Assembly (NCBI RefSeq): GCF_008041935.1
Contig: NZ_VKAC01000003.1
Location: forward strand, 1-64,000
Source of the DNA: Quadrisphaera setariae
GTDB taxonomy: Bacteria; Actinomycetota; Actinomycetes; Actinomycetales; Quadrisphaeraceae
Length of the DNA: 64,000 bases
Direction of reading: 5' to 3'
Shown here: positions 48,988 through 58,010 of the stretch, one piece after another
Position numbering within the stretch: position 1 is the stretch's first letter
Layout of the letters: every line of letters begins with the position of its first letter
The notes under the pieces: generated by a model
What the model was told of the DNA's origin: nothing
Seen by the model: only the letters and a program-made list of their open reading frames with translations
Databases searched by the model: none
Program-made: the position numbers and the translations under genes

Positions 48988-51900
48988 GTGCCATCCTCCG
49001 CCGTGCCCGGGTTCGACTTCACCACCGACGACGTGCCGCCGCTGCCCCTCGACGAGGGCTGGGCGCAGGCCGTGGCGCGCGAGCGCTTCGGGCTGGACGT
49101 GCGGGCGCGCTCGCTGGGGAGCCAGCAGGACGCGAACTTCCTCCTCACCCGTCACGACGACGACGCCAGCGGGCCCGCCGAGGTGGTCGCGGTGCTCAAG
49201 GCCTCCAACCCCTCGACCAGCGCCACCGAGGTGGAGGCCCATGACGAGGCCGCCGACCTGCTGGCCCGCCGCTGCCCGGACCTGAGGGTGGCGACGGTGC
49301 TGCGCGGCGACGACGGCGCGCCCCTGCGCCAGCGGGTCGCCACCCCGCACGGCGACGTCACCGTGCGGCTGATCCGCTTCCTGCCCGGAGGCACCGCCGT
49401 CGACCACGGCCTCCTGCGGCCTGCGCTCGTGGCGCGGATGGGCGAGGTGGCGGCGCGCGTCGACCTGGCCCTGGAGGGGTGGGAGCACCCCGGGCTGCAG
49501 CGCGTGCTCGAGTGGGACCCGCAGCACTCGCTGCGAGGTGTCGAGCTCATGGCGTCCTCGCTGCCCGCGGACCGGCGCGAGGGCGTGCTCGCCACCGCGC
49601 GGGCGGCGTGGGCGCGCGTGGCCGCGGTCGCCGACCACCTGCCGCAGCAGGCGGTGCACCTGGACCTCACCGACGACAACCTCGTGCTCGCCGAGCACCC
49701 TGCACCCGGCGGCGGTCGCACCCTCGACGGCCTCATCGACATCTCCGACCTCGTCTGCACGTGGACGGTCTCCGAGCTGGCCATCACGGTCTCCTCGCTG
49801 CTCCACCACGACGGCGTGCTCCACGCGGGCCCGTCGGCGGTGCTGCCCGCGGTGCGCGCCTACCACGAGGTGCGCCCGCTGTCCGGGGCCGAGGTGGCGG
49901 CGCTGTGGCCGCTGGTGGTGCTGCGCGCGGCGGTGCTCGTCACCAGCGGCAGCCACCAGGTGGAGGTCGACGGCGGCAACACCTACGCCAGCTCCCGGCT
50001 GGAGCAGAACGAGTGGCGCATCTACGAGCAGGCCACGGCTGTGCCGTGCGACGTGGTCACCGCGCTGCTGCAGCACGAGCTCGGTGCGGACGCCCCGCCG
50101 TCGTCGTCCCCAGTCAGCCCGACGACGACGGACGCAGCGGCGGCGGTCCCGGCGGCGCCGGCCGCCGTCGAGGACCTCGTGGCGGACCTGGCCGACGCCG
50201 CCGTGCTCGACCTCTCGTGGGACTCCGACGCGCTCGACGGCGGGGCGTTCCTGCGCCCGGGCCTGGTGGCGGAGCTGGCCGGGGCGCACCTGGAGCAGGG
50301 CGCCCGCGCCGTGGTGACCCGCTGGGGCGAGGCGCGCCTGGCCGGCAGCCCGGCGCTGTCCGCCCAGGCGCCCGCCACCGTCGCCACCGGCGTGGAGGTG
50401 TGGCCGGCCCGGCCGCTGGTGCTGCGCGCGCCGTGGGCGGGCGTGCTGGAGCGCACCTCCGGCGGGCTGGTGCTGACCGCCGGGGAGGACCGGCTGGTGC
50501 TGGCCCTGGACGACCCCGACCCGGCGCTCCTCACCGACCCGGGCGCCGTGGGCGCCGGCCGGGCGCTGGCGGAGCTGGCGGCGGGGGAGCGGTTCGCCGT
50601 GCAGCACCTCACCGGCGGTGCCGGTGGGGGCGTCGAGGCGGTGCCCCTGCTCGTCTCCGCCGCGGAGGCGCCGGGCTGGCTGGCGCACACGGCCGACCCG
50701 GCCCTCCTGCTCGGGCTCCCAGCAGCCCCGCCGCGGCCCTCGGCCCGCGACGCCGCGCGGGAGCTGCTCGTGCGCCGCGACGACGGCGTGCTCGCTGAGG
50801 TGCAGGAGCACTACTACTCCGGCGCCGTCGAGCCGCCGCGCGTCGAGCGCGGCTGGCGCCACCACCTCGCCACCACCGACGGCCGCGTGCTGCTCGACAT
50901 GCTCAACAACGTCACGGTGGCCGGGCACGCCCACCCGCGCATCGCCGCCGCAGCCAGCCGGCAGCTGGCCCGGCTCAACACCAACTCCCGCTTCCACTAC
51001 GCCGGCGTGGTCGAGCTGTCCGAGCGCCTGGCGTCGCTGCTGCCCGACCCCCTCGACACGGTGTTCCTCGTGAACTCCGGCTCGGAGGCCACCGACCTGG
51101 CCATCCGCCTCGCGACCGTGGCCACCGGGCGGCCCGACGTGGTGGCGGTGCGCGAGGCCTACCACGGGTGGACCTTCGCCTCCGACGCCGTCTCCACCTC
51201 GGTGGCCGACAACCCCGCCGCGCTGGAGACCCGCCCGGCGTGGGTGCACACCGTGGAAGCGCCCAACGCCTACCGCGGCCGCTACCGCGCTGCCCGGGGA
51301 GACGACCTGGGCCGCTACGCCGCCGACGCCGTCGCCGCGGTCGACGCCCTGGCCGCCGCGGGCCACCCGCCGGCGGGGTTCATCGCCGAGGCGTTCTACG
51401 GCAACGCCGGTGGCATGCCCCTGCCCGACGGCTACCTGGAGGCCGTCTACGCCGCCGTGCGCCGCCACGGAGGGCTGGCGATCGCCGACGAGGTGCAGGT
51501 CGGCTACGGCCGTCTCGGCTCGACGTTCTGGGGCTTCCAGCAGCAGGGTGTGGTGCCCGACGTCGTCGCCGTCGCCAAGTCGGTCGGCAACGGCCACCCC
51601 GTCGGCGCGGTCATCACCACCCGCGAGGTGGCCGCCCGCTACCGCGACGCCGGCTACTTCTTCGCCTCCACCGGAGGCAGCCCCGTCTCCTGCGCAGTGG
51701 CGATGGCGGTGCTCGACGTGCTCCAGGGCGAGCAGCTGCAGGAGAACGCCCGCGTCGTCGGGGCGCGCCTCAAGGGCGCGCTGACCTCCCTCGCCGAGCG
51801 CCACCGGCTCATCGGGGCCGTGCACGGCGAGGGCCTCTACCTCGGTGTGGAGCTCGTCCGCGACCGCGAGACCCTCGAGCCCGCCCGCGAGGAGACGGCT

Positions 51901-52056
51901 GCGCTGTGCGACCGCCTCCTCGACCTCGGCGTGGTCATGCAGCCCACCAGCGACCGGCAGAACGTGCTCAAGGTCAAGCCGCCGCTGTGCGTGGACGAGG
52001 CCGCCGTCGACTTCTTCGTGGCCGCCGTCGACAGGGCCCTGTCCGAGATCGCCTGA
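48988..52056 (+). CDS. fusion: APH-type kinase + beta domain + class III aminotransferase
   Basis: A 1022-residue three-part protein. Residues about 20-360 form an aminoglycoside-phosphotransferase-fold kinase with HLDLTDDN (224-231) and the Mg-binding LIDISD. Residues about 390-600 are beta-rich and in relatives are related to M23 peptidases. Residues about 610-1022 form a class III PLP enzyme with VNSGSEATDLAIRLA and PLP-binding Lys864 (AVAKSVGNG). In animals the separate counterparts are hydroxylysine kinase and the phospho-lyases PHYKPL/ETNPPL. A kinase-then-lyase channel for an amino alcohol is therefore likely. GTG 48988; transcribed alone. Confidence 0.88.
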   Translation: MPSSAVPGFDFTTDDVPPLPLDEGWAQAVARERFGLDVRARSLGSQQDANFLLTRHDDDASGPAEVVAVLKASNPSTSATEVEAHDEAADLLARRCPDLRVATVLRGDDGAPLRQRVATPHGDVTVRLIRFLPGGTAVDHGLLRPALVARMGEVAARVDLALEGWEHPGLQRVLEWDPQHSLRGVELMASSLPADRREGVLATARAAWARVAAVADHLPQQAVHLDLTDDNLVLAEHPAPGGGRTLDGLIDISDLVCTWTVSELAITVSSLLHHDGVLHAGPSAVLPAVRAYHEVRPLSGAEVAALWPLVVLRAAVLVTSGSHQVEVDGGNTYASSRLEQNEWRIYEQATAVPCDVVTALLQHELGADAPPSSSPVSPTTTDAAAAVPAAPAAVEDLVADLADAAVLDLSWDSDALDGGAFLRPGLVAELAGAHLEQGARAVVTRWGEARLAGSPALSAQAPATVATGVEVWPARPLVLRAPWAGVLERTSGGLVLTAGEDRLVLALDDPDPALLTDPGAVGAGRALAELAAGERFAVQHLTGGAGGGVEAVPLLVSAAEAPGWLAHTADPALLLGLPAAPPRPSARDAARELLVRRDDGVLAEVQEHYYSGAVEPPRVERGWRHHLATTDGRVLLDMLNNVTVAGHAHPRIAAAASRQLARLNTNSRFHYAGVVELSERLASLLPDPLDTVFLVNSGSEATDLAIRLATVATGRPDVVAVREAYHGWTFASDAVSTSVADNPAALETRPAWVHTVEAPNAYRGRYRAARGDDLGRYAADAVAAVDALAAAGHPPAGFIAEAFYGNAGGMPLPDGYLEAVYAAVRRHGGLAIADEVQVGYGRLGSTFWGFQQQGVVPDVVAVAKSVGNGHPVGAVITTREVAARYRDAGYFFASTGGSPVSCAVAMAVLDVLQGEQLQENARVVGARLKGALTSLAERHRLIGAVHGEGLYLGVELVRDRETLEPAREETAALCDRLLDLGVVMQPTSDRQNVLKVKPPLCVDEAAVDFFVAAVDRALSEIA

Positions 52057-52064
52057 CCCGCGGT

Positions 52065-52111
52065 GGCGGCCGACCTCCCATGATCGTCGTGGTCATGGGA
52101 GGTCGGCCGCC
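52065..52111. terminator. 19-bp perfect inverted repeat between convergent genes
   Basis: GGCGGCCGACCTCCCATGA (52065-52083), a 9-nt loop, then the exact complement (52093-52111). It lies between the kinase/aminotransferase fusion and fgd, which converge. The core again contains CCCATGATC, linking it to the recurring element. Confidence 0.8.
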
Positions 52112-52122
52112 CGGAGGAGCCC

Positions 52123-53133
52123 TCAGCCGCGCAGCAGGGGGACGACGTCCTCGGTGAACTGGGTCAGGAAGCGGGTCTGGTCGTGGCCGGGCCCGTGGAA
52201 GACGAGGTGGTCGAAGCCGGCCTCGACGTAGCCCGCCACGGCGGCGGTGACCTCGGCGGGGTCGTCGGTGACGATCCACCGCTTCGCGACCTGCTCGATC
52301 GGCAGCTCGTCGGCCAGGCGCCCCATCTCCACCGGGTCGTGCACCTGGGACTTCTGCTCCGCGCTCAGCGACAGCGGCGCCCAGAAGCGGGTGTTCTCCA
52401 GCGCGCGGGTGCGGTCGCGGTCGTAGGAGACCTTGATCTCGATGGTCCGCTCGATGTCGGCCTCGGTGCGCCCGGAGGCCTCCAGCCCCTCGCGCAGCGC
52501 CGGCAGCAGCGTCTCGGAGTACAGGTCCATGCCCTTGCCGGAGGTGCAGATGTACCCGTCCCCGGCGCGCCCGGCGTACTTGGTCACCCCCGGGCCGCCG
52601 GCGGCGATGAACACCGGCACGGGCTGGTCGGGCTTGTCGTAGACGGTGGCGTCGTGCAGGCGGTAGTACTCGCCCTCGAAGGTGACCCGGTCCTCGGTCC
52701 ACAGCGTGCGGATGAGGCGGACGGCTTCGCGCAGGCGGGCGAAGCGCTCACGGGTCTCGGGGAAGGCCGAGCCGACGGCGTGCTCGTTGAGGGCCTCTCC
52801 GGTGCCGACGCCGAGGATGACCCGCCCCGGGGCCAGGCAGCCCAGGGTGGCGAAGGCCTGGGCGATGACGGCGGGGTTGTAGCGCAGGGTGGGGGTCAGC
52901 ACCGAGGTGCCGAGGGCGACGCGGGTGGTCTTGGCGGCCACCCACGGCAGCCAGCTCAGCGCGGAGGGGGCGTGTCCGCCCTCGTGGCGCCAGGGCTGGA
53001 AGTGGTCGGAGATCCACACGGAGTCCAGTCCTGCTTCTTCGGCCTGGACGGCGTAGTCGGCCAGCTGGGCGGGGTCGAACTGCTCCGCGGAGGCCTTGTA
53101 GCCGAGCTTCAGCTCGCGACGCTCATCACTCAT
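52123..53133 (-). CDS. fgd: F420-dependent glucose-6-phosphate dehydrogenase
   Basis: A 336-residue luciferase-like F420 enzyme, the same length as mycobacterial Fgd1 and very similar throughout: [95 protein letters not shown] and [11 protein letters not shown]. It oxidises glucose-6-phosphate and reduces F420. The ATG overlaps the stop of the diguanylate cyclase gene (ATGA), an unusual partnership. It shows that the host makes F420. Confidence 0.95.
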   Translation of the reverse strand: MSDERRELKLGYKASAEQFDPAQLADYAVQAEEAGLDSVWISDHFQPWRHEGGHAPSALSWLPWVAAKTTRVALGTSVLTPTLRYNPAVIAQAFATLGCLAPGRVILGVGTGEALNEHAVGSAFPETRERFARLREAVRLIRTLWTEDRVTFEGEYYRLHDATVYDKPDQPVPVFIAAGGPGVTKYAGRAGDGYICTSGKGMDLYSETLLPALREGLEASGRTEADIERTIEIKVSYDRDRTRALENTRFWAPLSLSAEQKSQVHDPVEMGRLADELPIEQVAKRWIVTDDPAEVTAAVAGYVEAGFDHLVFHGPGHDQTRFLTQFTEDVVPLLRG

Positions 53134-54326
53134 GCACCGATCCTGGGCCCTGGCGCCCCGCGCTGCGAGGGCGCCCCGGCAGCGCCGGAGCTGTGGCGCA
53201 CGCAGTTGCGCCCGGCGCGCTTGGCCTCGTAGAGGGCCTGGTCGGCCCGGTCGATGAGGCGGGACAGCACGTCGGAGGCGCTGCCGCCCTCGGTCTCCTC
53301 GGCTCCCGCGACCTCGCCGGCGGGAGCGGTCGCGGTGCCGATGCTGACGGTGACCGGCGGCAGTCCTGGCGCCCGCTGCTGCTCCACCGCCGCCCGCAGG
53401 CGCTCGGCGGCCGCGGCGACGGCGTGGTCGTCCTTCCAGGCACCGATCACGGCGAGCTCCTCGCCGCCGAGTCGCACCACGAGGTCACCGGCGCGCACGT
53501 CCTCCCGCAGGGCGGACGCCGTGGCCACCAGCACCTCGTCGCCGACGGCGTGGCCCCAGGTGTCGTTGACGGCCTTGAACCCGTCGACGTCGGCCAGCAC
53601 CACCCCGACCACCTCCGCGCGGCGAGCCGCCCCGCTGAGCAGGGCGCCGGCGGCCTCGCCCATCCCGCGCCGGTTGAGCAGGCCCGTGAGCACGTCGGTG
53701 CGGGCCTGCAGGGCGGTCTCGGCCTGCATGGCGCGGACCGCCCGGGCCAGCACCCCGATGATGACGACCGGCACGAGCGACGCCAGGACCAGGGCGCTCA
53801 CGGAGAACAGCCCCAGCGCTGCGCCTTCGTCGCGGTGGAAGGCGATCACCACCTGCCCGGCCACGACGACCGCCGTCAGCGGCGCCAGACGCGGTCCCCG
53901 CCGGAACACGATCCCGGTCACGGGCACCAGGGAGAGCACCACGGCGCACACCCACTGCCAGGTGGGGTCGCGCACGAGCACCGCCTCGACGACGAGCATG
54001 CCCGTGGCGCCGCACAGCTGCGCGAGCGCCTCGCCCTCCGTCAGGCGCCGGCGCACCGCGCCCCAGAGCGCGAGCAGCGCCCAGGTGCCCGCGACGGCGA
54101 GCAGCGTGGGCGGTGGCACGGCGAGCACCCCCGCGCGGGCGAGGCCCACGGCGACCAGGACCTCCGCCGCCGCCCCCGCGTTCATCGCCACCACGAGAGC
54201 GGTCCGCCAGTCGTAGGGCGCGGCCAGTGCGCGCAGCCGCGGACCGGGTCCCCTCACCCTCGTGTCATCGGCAGGGGGAGCAGAGCGGTCAAGTCCTCCG
54301 TGCGCCGGACGCAGCGGCTCCCGCAT
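53130..54326 (-). CDS. membrane diguanylate cyclase (GGDEF), copy A
   Basis: A 398-residue protein with about six N-terminal membrane segments (about 40-195) and a C-terminal GGDEF domain. The signature is GGEEL instead of GGDEF, with an intact inhibitory RxxD site (RAGD) five residues before it. [21 protein letters not shown] carries the metal-binding Asp. It would make cyclic di-GMP, though Leu at the fifth signature position may weaken activity. It follows a close paralogue by 4 bp and overlaps fgd. The first 30 residues may not be translated if a later start is used. Confidence 0.85.
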   Translation of the reverse strand: MREPLRPAHGGLDRSAPPADDTRVRGPGPRLRALAAPYDWRTALVVAMNAGAAAEVLVAVGLARAGVLAVPPPTLLAVAGTWALLALWGAVRRRLTEGEALAQLCGATGMLVVEAVLVRDPTWQWVCAVVLSLVPVTGIVFRRGPRLAPLTAVVVAGQVVIAFHRDEGAALGLFSVSALVLASLVPVVIIGVLARAVRAMQAETALQARTDVLTGLLNRRGMGEAAGALLSGAARRAEVVGVVLADVDGFKAVNDTWGHAVGDEVLVATASALREDVRAGDLVVRLGGEELAVIGAWKDDHAVAAAAERLRAAVEQQRAPGLPPVTVSIGTATAPAGEVAGAEETEGGSASDVLSRLIDRADQALYEAKRAGRNCVRHSSGAAGAPSQRGAPGPRIGA

Positions 54327-54330
54327 GCGG

Positions 54331-55419
54331 TCAGGTCGAGCTCCAGGAGGGGGCCGCGTCCGCGCGCGAACCGCGGCAGACCCGGTTCCTCCCCTCGCGC
54401 TTGGCCTCGTACAGCCCCTGGTCGGCCTCGTCGATGAGACGGGCCAGCGCTCCGGAGGGGCTGTCGGTGGCGACCCGGCGGGCCGGCGCGCTCGCCGTCC
54501 CGATGCTCACCGTGACGCGCGGCAGGCCCAGGACGTCCTGGTGCTCGACCGCTGCCCGCAGGCGCTCGGCGGTGACGGCGACGTCGTCGTCGTCCTTCCA
54601 GGCGCCCACGACGGCCACCTCCTCACCGCCGAGGCGGACCACGAGATCGCCATCGCGGACGTGCCGGCGCAGCGTCTGCGCGCACGCGACGAGCACCTGG
54701 TCGCCCACGCCGTGCCCCCAGGTGTCGTTGACCCTCTTGAACCAGTCGACGTCGGCGACCAGCACCCCCAGCACGCGTCCGTCCTGCGCGGCGCCGGCGA
54801 CCACCTCGGCAGCGGCCTCGCCCATCCCGTGGCGGTTCAGCAGCCCGGTGAGCGCGTCCGTGCGGGCCATGTGCTCGGCCCGCTCCTGCGCCGCGCGCAC
54901 CGCCGAGGCCAGCACGAAGACGACGACGACGGGCACCAGCGAGGAGAGCAGCACCGCGGAGAGCGTGTACGCGGCGAGCAGCGGGTCGGGGTGGCGGGCG
55001 AGCACCACGACCACCTGGCCCGCCACCACGAGGAGCGTGAGGAGCGCCAGCAGGGAGCGGCGCAGGAACATCACCCCCGCCACGGGCACCACGAAGAGCA
55101 CCGTGGCGCACACCCACTGCCACGTCGTGTCCGGCACGAGCACCGACTCGAGCACCAGCAGCGCGCTCACCGCGCTCAGCTGCACCAGGGCCTCGCCCTC
55201 GGTGAGGCGCCGGCGCGCCAGGCACCAGGCGAACAGGACGGCCCAGACGCCGGCGACGACGAGCATGGTCGAGGTGGCGACCTCCAGCACGCCCCTGCGG
55301 CTGAGCTGCGCCCCGATGAGCACCTCGACCACCCCGGCGCCGAAGAGCACGGCGAGCAGCCCGGTGCGCCAGTCGAAGGCAGCGGTCAGACCCCGCGCGC
55401 CCTTCGAGACCCCCGCCAC
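54331..55419 (-). CDS. membrane diguanylate cyclase (GGDEF), copy B
   Basis: A 362-residue paralogue of the preceding entry with the same layout: six membrane segments (about 15-170) and a GGDEF domain with signature GGEEV, an RxxD site (RDGD) and DVDWFKRVNDTWGHGVGDQVL. The pair shares long matching blocks such as [13 protein letters not shown] and TDxLTGLLNRxGMGEAA, so they arose by tandem duplication. Start GTG 55419. The two cyclases and fgd are closely packed in one direction. Confidence 0.85.
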   Translation of the reverse strand: MAGVSKGARGLTAAFDWRTGLLAVLFGAGVVEVLIGAQLSRRGVLEVATSTMLVVAGVWAVLFAWCLARRRLTEGEALVQLSAVSALLVLESVLVPDTTWQWVCATVLFVVPVAGVMFLRRSLLALLTLLVVAGQVVVVLARHPDPLLAAYTLSAVLLSSLVPVVVVFVLASAVRAAQERAEHMARTDALTGLLNRHGMGEAAAEVVAGAAQDGRVLGVLVADVDWFKRVNDTWGHGVGDQVLVACAQTLRRHVRDGDLVVRLGGEEVAVVGAWKDDDDVAVTAERLRAAVEHQDVLGLPRVTVSIGTASAPARRVATDSPSGALARLIDEADQGLYEAKREGRNRVCRGSRADAAPSWSST

Positions 55420-55488
55420 CCACCGGTCATCGGCACGCGGGCGTGCGCCGCACAGGTCCCCGTGCGGCAGACACCAGCGCCCCCGGTG

Positions 55489-57114
55489 TCAGGAGTGCTC
55501 GACCGCGGCGCGCTCCACCGGGAGGGCCGCCACGTAGCGGCGCAGGTAGGCGTCGAAGCCGGCGACGTCGCCCGCGTCCGGGTCGAGGGTCTCCAGCTGC
55601 GCGTCGGCGAAGACGGCCTCGTCGAGGTAGGTGGCCAGGTCCCGCTGCTCGGCCGCCTCACCGGCCTCTCCGGAGGCGGCGCGGGCGGCGGTGAAGGCCG
55701 CCAGGACGGCGATGCCCCACGCCCCGCCCTCGGCGGCGACGTCGCCGACCGACACGGGGGTGTCGATGGCGGCGGCGAGGTGGCGCTGCGCGACGCCCTT
55801 GGTGCCGAACACGCCGCCGTGGGCGAACATCCGGTCCAGGCGCACGCCCTCGGCGGTCAGCACGTCCATGCCGATCCGCAGCGTGGCGAACGCCGCGTAG
55901 ATCTGCGTGCGCATGAACGTCGACAGGTCGAACGGGCTGCCGGGCGTGCGCAGGAAGAGAGGACGCCCCTCCTCGAGGTCGGTGATGGGCTCACCGGACA
56001 GGTAGTTGTAGGCGAGCATCCCGCCGCCGTCCGCGGCGCCGTCGAGGGAGGCCTCGAAGAGGGTGCGGAAGACTCCTGCGTCGTCGAGGGGTGAGCCGGC
56101 GGCCGCGGCGAACTGCTTGAACAGCCCCGCCCACGCGTTGAGCTCTGAGGCGCCGTTGTTGCAGTGGACCATCGCCACCGGGTCACCGGCGGGGGTGGTC
56201 ACGAGGTCGAGCTCGCGGTGGACCTGCGAGAGCGGCCCCTCCAGGACGACCATCGCGAAGATCGAGGTGCCGGCGCTGACGTTGCCGGTGCGCGGGGCCA
56301 CCGAGCCGGTGGCCACCATGCCGGTGCCGGCGTCGCCCTCGGGCGGGCACAGCGGGGCCCCGGCCTGCAGCGCGCCGCTGGGGTCGAGGAGGCGGGCTCC
56401 GGCCTCGGTGAGGTGGCCTGCGACCTCACCGGCGGGCAGCACCCGGGGCAGCACGTCGGTCAGCTGTCCGGCGAACCCCGCGCCGGCCAGGACGCGCTGC
56501 GCGGTGGCGAGCCGGTCGGCGTCGTAGGTGCCGGTGGAGCTGTCGATGGGGAAGACGCCGCTGGCGTCGCCCACGCCCAGGACGTGCTCTCCCGACAGCG
56601 CGTGGTGGACGTAGCCGGCGAGCGTGGTGGCGGTGGCCAGGCGCGGCAGGTGCTCCTCGCGGTCCAGCACGGCCTGGTGCAGGTGCGCGATGGACCAGCG
56701 GTGGGGCACGTTGAAGTCGAGGGCGGCGGACAGCTGCTCCACGGCCTCGCCGGTGTTGGTGTTGCGCCAGGTGCGGAAGGGCACGAGCAGCTCGTCGTCG
56801 GCGTCGAGGGCGAGGTAGCCGTGCATCATCGCCGAGACGCCCAGGCCCGCCAGGCGGGTCAGCTCGACGCCGTGCTCGTCGCGCACGGTGGCCGCCACCT
56901 GGCCGTAGGCCTCCCGCAGGCCCGCGCGGACGTCCTCCAGCGAGTACGTCCACAGCTTGTCGACCAGCTGGTTCTCCCACGTGTGCCCGCCGGTGGCCAG
57001 CACGCGGTGGTCCGGTCCGATGAGCACCGCCTTGATGCGCGTCGAGCCGAGCTCGATGCCGAGCACCGCCCGTCCCTCAGTGATCTCCGTCGATGACTGC
57101 GTCGCCACGGGCAC
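55489..57114 (-). CDS. FGGY-family carbohydrate kinase
   Basis: A 541-residue sugar kinase. It has the N-terminal GIELGSTRIKAVLIG phosphate-binding motif, WRNTNTGEAVEQL substrate region, GTGMVATGSVAPRTGNVSAGTS in the second domain and the C-terminal HGGVFGTKGVAQRHLAAAIDTPV. Length and motifs suit pentulose kinases (ribulokinase/xylulokinase), but the precise substrate group is not clear. GTG 57114 or GTG 57108 could start it. There is no pentose isomerase or transporter adjacent; the triosephosphate-isomerase paralogue at 60639 is 3.5 kb away. Confidence 0.82.
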   Translation of the reverse strand: MPVATQSSTEITEGRAVLGIELGSTRIKAVLIGPDHRVLATGGHTWENQLVDKLWTYSLEDVRAGLREAYGQVAATVRDEHGVELTRLAGLGVSAMMHGYLALDADDELLVPFRTWRNTNTGEAVEQLSAALDFNVPHRWSIAHLHQAVLDREEHLPRLATATTLAGYVHHALSGEHVLGVGDASGVFPIDSSTGTYDADRLATAQRVLAGAGFAGQLTDVLPRVLPAGEVAGHLTEAGARLLDPSGALQAGAPLCPPEGDAGTGMVATGSVAPRTGNVSAGTSIFAMVVLEGPLSQVHRELDLVTTPAGDPVAMVHCNNGASELNAWAGLFKQFAAAAGSPLDDAGVFRTLFEASLDGAADGGGMLAYNYLSGEPITDLEEGRPLFLRTPGSPFDLSTFMRTQIYAAFATLRIGMDVLTAEGVRLDRMFAHGGVFGTKGVAQRHLAAAIDTPVSVGDVAAEGGAWGIAVLAAFTAARAASGEAGEAAEQRDLATYLDEAVFADAQLETLDPDAGDVAGFDAYLRRYVAALPVERAAVEHS

Positions 57115-57203
57115 AGCCTGCCCGATCCGTGGGAGCGTTCACACCGCGGGGCCGCCGCACGGGTGGCGAGGCGCGGACCGGCCCGCCGCAGCCGTGCCTC
57201 CGC

Positions 57204-57209
57204 TAGCGT
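57204..57209 (+). promoter_or_regulatory. -10 box TAGCGT for the gene at 57216
   Basis: TAGCGT ends 6 nt before GTG 57216, the same geometry as at 26604 and 47495. Confidence 0.45.
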
Positions 57210-57215
57210 CGTCGT

Positions 57216-57878
57216 GTGGGCGACCCGCGGACCGGCGCGCTGCGCGCGGCCCGCGGCCTCGCGCTGGCGCTCGCCGTCGTCGCCATCGCGGCCGGGGCCC
57301 ACCTGCTCGGCGGCGGGCAGCTCCCGCCCCCGCTCCTGCTGGCCGGGGTGGTCGTGGCCGCGGCCTGCACCGGCCACGCCGTCACTGCTCGCCGGCTGGG
57401 CGGCCCGTCGGCGCTGGCCGTGCTCGGAGCGGGCCAGGTGGTGCTGCACGCGGCCTTCGAGCTGCTGGCCCCGGGCGGCCCGGGCGCCCTGCCAGCGTCC
57501 GGGCTCGTCGCTGCCGGCGCCCACACCCACGCCCATGCCCACGCGGGGGCGTCCCACCTCGGTCTCCCGGACCTCTCCGGAGCCGCCGACGCCGCCTCGA
57601 GCAGCTCCGACCCCGTCCTCATGCTCGCAGCGCACGTCGCAGCCACGGCCCTGACGGCCGCCGTCCTGGCGAGCACCGACCGGTCCCTGTGGCTGCTGAG
57701 GGCCTGGCTCGCGCCGCTGGTGCTGCTGCTCGCTGTGCGCGCGCCCCTGGTGCGCTCCCGCCGGGGAGGCCTGCGGGCGCCCGCCGCCGACGCTCTCCTC
57801 GCCCCGCCGCACCAGCCGGCCCTGTGCCGCACCACCTCGCGCCGCGGTCCGCCCCGGCGGGTCCTCGCGCCGGCCTGA
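57216..57878 (+). CDS. His-rich membrane protein
   Basis: A 220-residue protein with five or so membrane segments (about 10-30, 34-55, 65-85, 130-148, 155-173). The extracytoplasmic loop between the third and fourth contains AHTHAHAHAGASH, a cluster of five His likely to bind metal such as copper or zinc. The C-terminus is basic. It precedes the PepSY protein, which also has a His/Met-rich loop, so the two may act in metal handling. No family is recognised. Confidence 0.65.
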   Translation: MGDPRTGALRAARGLALALAVVAIAAGAHLLGGGQLPPPLLLAGVVVAAACTGHAVTARRLGGPSALAVLGAGQVVLHAAFELLAPGGPGALPASGLVAAGAHTHAHAHAGASHLGLPDLSGAADAASSSSDPVLMLAAHVAATALTAAVLASTDRSLWLLRAWLAPLVLLLAVRAPLVRSRRGGLRAPAADALLAPPHQPALCRTTSRRGPPRRVLAPA

Positions 57879-57879
57879 C

Positions 57880-57902
57880 CGCACCCCGCACCGGCGGGTG
57901 CG
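57880..57902 (+). terminator. 7-bp hairpin after the His-rich membrane protein
   Basis: CGCACCC (57880-57886) pairs with GGGTGCG (57896-57902) around a 9-nt loop, directly after the stop. Weak but well placed. Confidence 0.45.
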
Positions 57903-58010
57903 CGGTTCCGCCGGTCGTGCCGTCAGACCCCCGCAGACCTCGACGACGACGCTCCCGGCCGCGTGCCGGCTGCTGCGCCGTCGCGGGTCGCCGCACGTCC
58001 GGAGGACCCC

